6,955 nt of DNA from Calditrichota bacterium (GTDB lineage Bacteria; Calditrichota; Calditrichia; Calditrichales; Calditrichaceae). Positions 5,525 to 6,955 of the stretch are shown piece by piece; positions within the stretch are counted from its first letter, which is position 1; each line of letters begins with the position of its first letter. The notes under the pieces are model-generated. The model was given only the letters and a program-made list of their open reading frames with translations, searched no databases and was not told where the DNA came from. A program made the translations under genes and the position numbers. The stretch is from contig JAJRSN010000462.1 in assembly GCA_024278715.1 (NCBI GenBank), forward strand, positions 1-6,955. The letters are read 5' to 3'.

Positions 5525-6955
5525 ATGAATAATGAAATCAAAATAAAATTAACGATCGACGGCAAAGAGGCCATAGCCACGCTTAATTTAACGGAAGAGA
5601 ATGTTAAAAATTTAATGCAATCGTTCAAAGACGCCGATCAAAACGCGCGCAATTTTTCAGAAAATCTGGTTATGTCTTTTGAAAACGCGCGCAATCTAAT
5701 TCAGGGTTTTCGCGAAGTTTTTTACGCTTTTCAACAAACGCTGGCCAAACCGGTAAAAGTCGCGGTCGAAATGGAAGCCTTCCAAACGCAGTTTGAAGTT
5801 CTGCTTAAAAGCGTTGAAAAGGCCAGGCAAAGAATGCAAGAGCTTTCCGATTTTGCGGCGCATACGCCGTTCCAGTTGCCGCAGGTGGTTAGCGCATCAA
5901 AACAGCTGGAAGTTCTTACGCGCGGCGCTTTAGCAACGGGTAAAGGTCTGCGAATGGTGGGCGATGCGGCGGCAGCGGCCGGCGTCAGGATTGATGAACT
6001 GGCTATGTGGTTTGGCCGGTTATACGATGGCATACAAAATGGACGTCCCGTGGGCGAAGCTTTAATGCGCCTGCAGGAACTGGGCGTTATTTCCGGTGAT
6101 GTGCGTTTAAAATTAGAAAGCCTGCAACAAAATGGGATGCTAAAACAGGAAGGCTGGCAGGTGGTAACCGAAGCGATGGAACGCTTTAACGGCACCATGG
6201 AAAAGCTCTCTGGCACGTTAGGCGGCAAATTATCGAACTTAGAAGATAATTTTATTCGCTTGCAAGCTTCGATTGGCGACGCCATTGGAACAGCCATTAC
6301 GCCGTTTATTGAAGATTTAAATAAAGTTCTGGATAGCGTAAATAAAACGTCCCCGGCTATTTCGGGGCTTATTGGCGCTGTAACGTTATTGACCGGTTCG
6401 TTTGTAACATTAAAAGCAACCGGCATTTTGCCCGCGTTTTTTAATCTAAAAAAATTTAAAATCAAAATGGCCGAAGCGCGCGCCGAAAGCGCGGCTTTAA
6501 CCGTTGGAAATTATCGTCAAGCTGCGTCGTATATGGCCACGGTTCCGGCGGCGCAAGCAGCCGCGGGCGGCTTAGCCGTAGTTACAACAGGTCTCAGAAC
6601 AGCGGCTGCAGCAGCTAAAAGTTTTTTGGCTTCTATTGGGCCTTTGGGGTGGGCTATGTTAGCGCTAAGTGTAGGCGTTGAAGTCATTAGTTTGCTAAGT
6701 AGCAAAGAAGATGAAGCAACTGAAAAAACGTTAAAAGCCAAACAAGCTTTAGAAGAATATAAATTAAAACTTCAATCGCTATCGGAAGAAGAATTAGGGG
6801 ATGAAATTTCCAGAATTTGGGACGAACAATTGCAAGCGCAAGAAAAAGCCGATCAAGAAGCTTTAAAATTGGCTAAGCAAAAATATGAATTATTGAAAAA
6901 CGAATTTAAACGGCGTGAGGATGAAAAACAACGTATTGAAATCGAAACAACAAAA
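5525..6955 (+). CDS. Phage tail tape measure protein, 3' end outside window
   Basis: The frame is open for 477 codons and runs off the right edge. The tape measure protein fills the tail tube and sets tail length; its C-terminal part often takes part in DNA ejection. The N-terminal region carries the signature of the tape measure N-terminal domain: MEAFQTQFEVLL at 83-94, a helix ending FAAHTPFQLPQV near 110-120, then repeated short helices with DAAAAAGVRIDELA and a GVISGDVRLKLESLQ segment up to about 250. Two hydrophobic segments follow, at about 278-306 (AISGLIGAVTLLTGSFVTL start) and 366-391 (FLASIGPLGWAMLALSVG core), as is common in these proteins. From residue 392 on it is a highly charged Glu/Lys/Gln coiled coil. 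The ribosome binding site AGAGGA (5508-5513) is slightly far from the ATG. Total length cannot be judged. Confidence 0.85.
   Translation, partial: MNNEIKIKLTIDGKEAIATLNLTEENVKNLMQSFKDADQNARNFSENLVMSFENARNLIQGFREVFYAFQQTLAKPVKVAVEMEAFQTQFEVLLKSVEKARQRMQELSDFAAHTPFQLPQVVSASKQLEVLTRGALATGKGLRMVGDAAAAAGVRIDELAMWFGRLYDGIQNGRPVGEALMRLQELGVISGDVRLKLESLQQNGMLKQEGWQVVTEAMERFNGTMEKLSGTLGGKLSNLEDNFIRLQASIGDAIGTAITPFIEDLNKVLDSVNKTSPAISGLIGAVTLLTGSFVTLKATGILPAFFNLKKFKIKMAEARAESAALTVGNYRQAASYMATVPAAQAAAGGLAVVTTGLRTAAAAAKSFLASIGPLGWAMLALSVGVEVISLLSSKEDEATEKTLKAKQALEEYKLKLQSLSEEELGDEISRIWDEQLQAQEKADQEALKLAKQKYELLKNEFKRREDEKQRIEIETTK

Noticed and set aside
5731..6465. Long minus-strand open frame of 244 codons
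   Set aside because: It lies wholly inside the tape measure gene, which has clear family features in the other direction. The minus-strand product is Ser/Pro/Cys-rich without domain features and has no good ribosome binding site.

Overview
The window is a piece of a tailed-phage (or prophage) tail-morphogenesis module. Almost everything reads on the + strand. No integrase, capsid, terminase or bacterial housekeeping gene is visible. The organism cannot be named from this sequence. Base composition is moderately AT-rich, several genes have strong AGGAGG-type ribosome binding sites, and spacers contain low-complexity heptad words. This suggests a bacterial host that uses Shine-Dalgarno initiation; a Calditrichota or Ignavibacteria-like background is only a stylistic guess.

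Layout: positions 1-513 hold two small overlapping coiled-coil genes. The first runs in from the left edge and the second ends in a single membrane helix. Positions 514-620 are a repeat-rich spacer with AATCAT heptads and an inverted repeat. Next come two adjacent paralogous tail-tube genes. The first (621-1094) is a plain tube subunit. The second (1147-2928) carries the same tube domain fused to a BNR/sialidase-like beta-propeller of about 430 residues. The tail-assembly chaperone follows at 2928-3347, with a slippery T_TTT_TTC and a -1 frame open to 3487, so a gpG/gpGT-type programmed frameshift is very likely. A perfect 24-bp palindrome with a T-run lies directly after it.

Positions 3530-3916 and 3897-5330 encode a small beta-rich tail-tip-like protein and a larger hub-like protein; the hub gene has a strikingly AT-rich centre. 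Between the hub gene and the tape measure lies a 42-residue single-pass membrane protein on the MINUS strand (5343-5471) with an excellent ribosome binding site. The tape measure gene starts at 5525 and runs off the right edge.

Together the genes would make the tube (two versions), the chaperones that coat the tape measure, the tape measure that sets tail length, and tail-tip parts. The most unusual points are the propeller-decorated tube beside an undecorated paralogue, the hub genes placed before the tape measure, and the antisense small membrane gene inserted into the operon.
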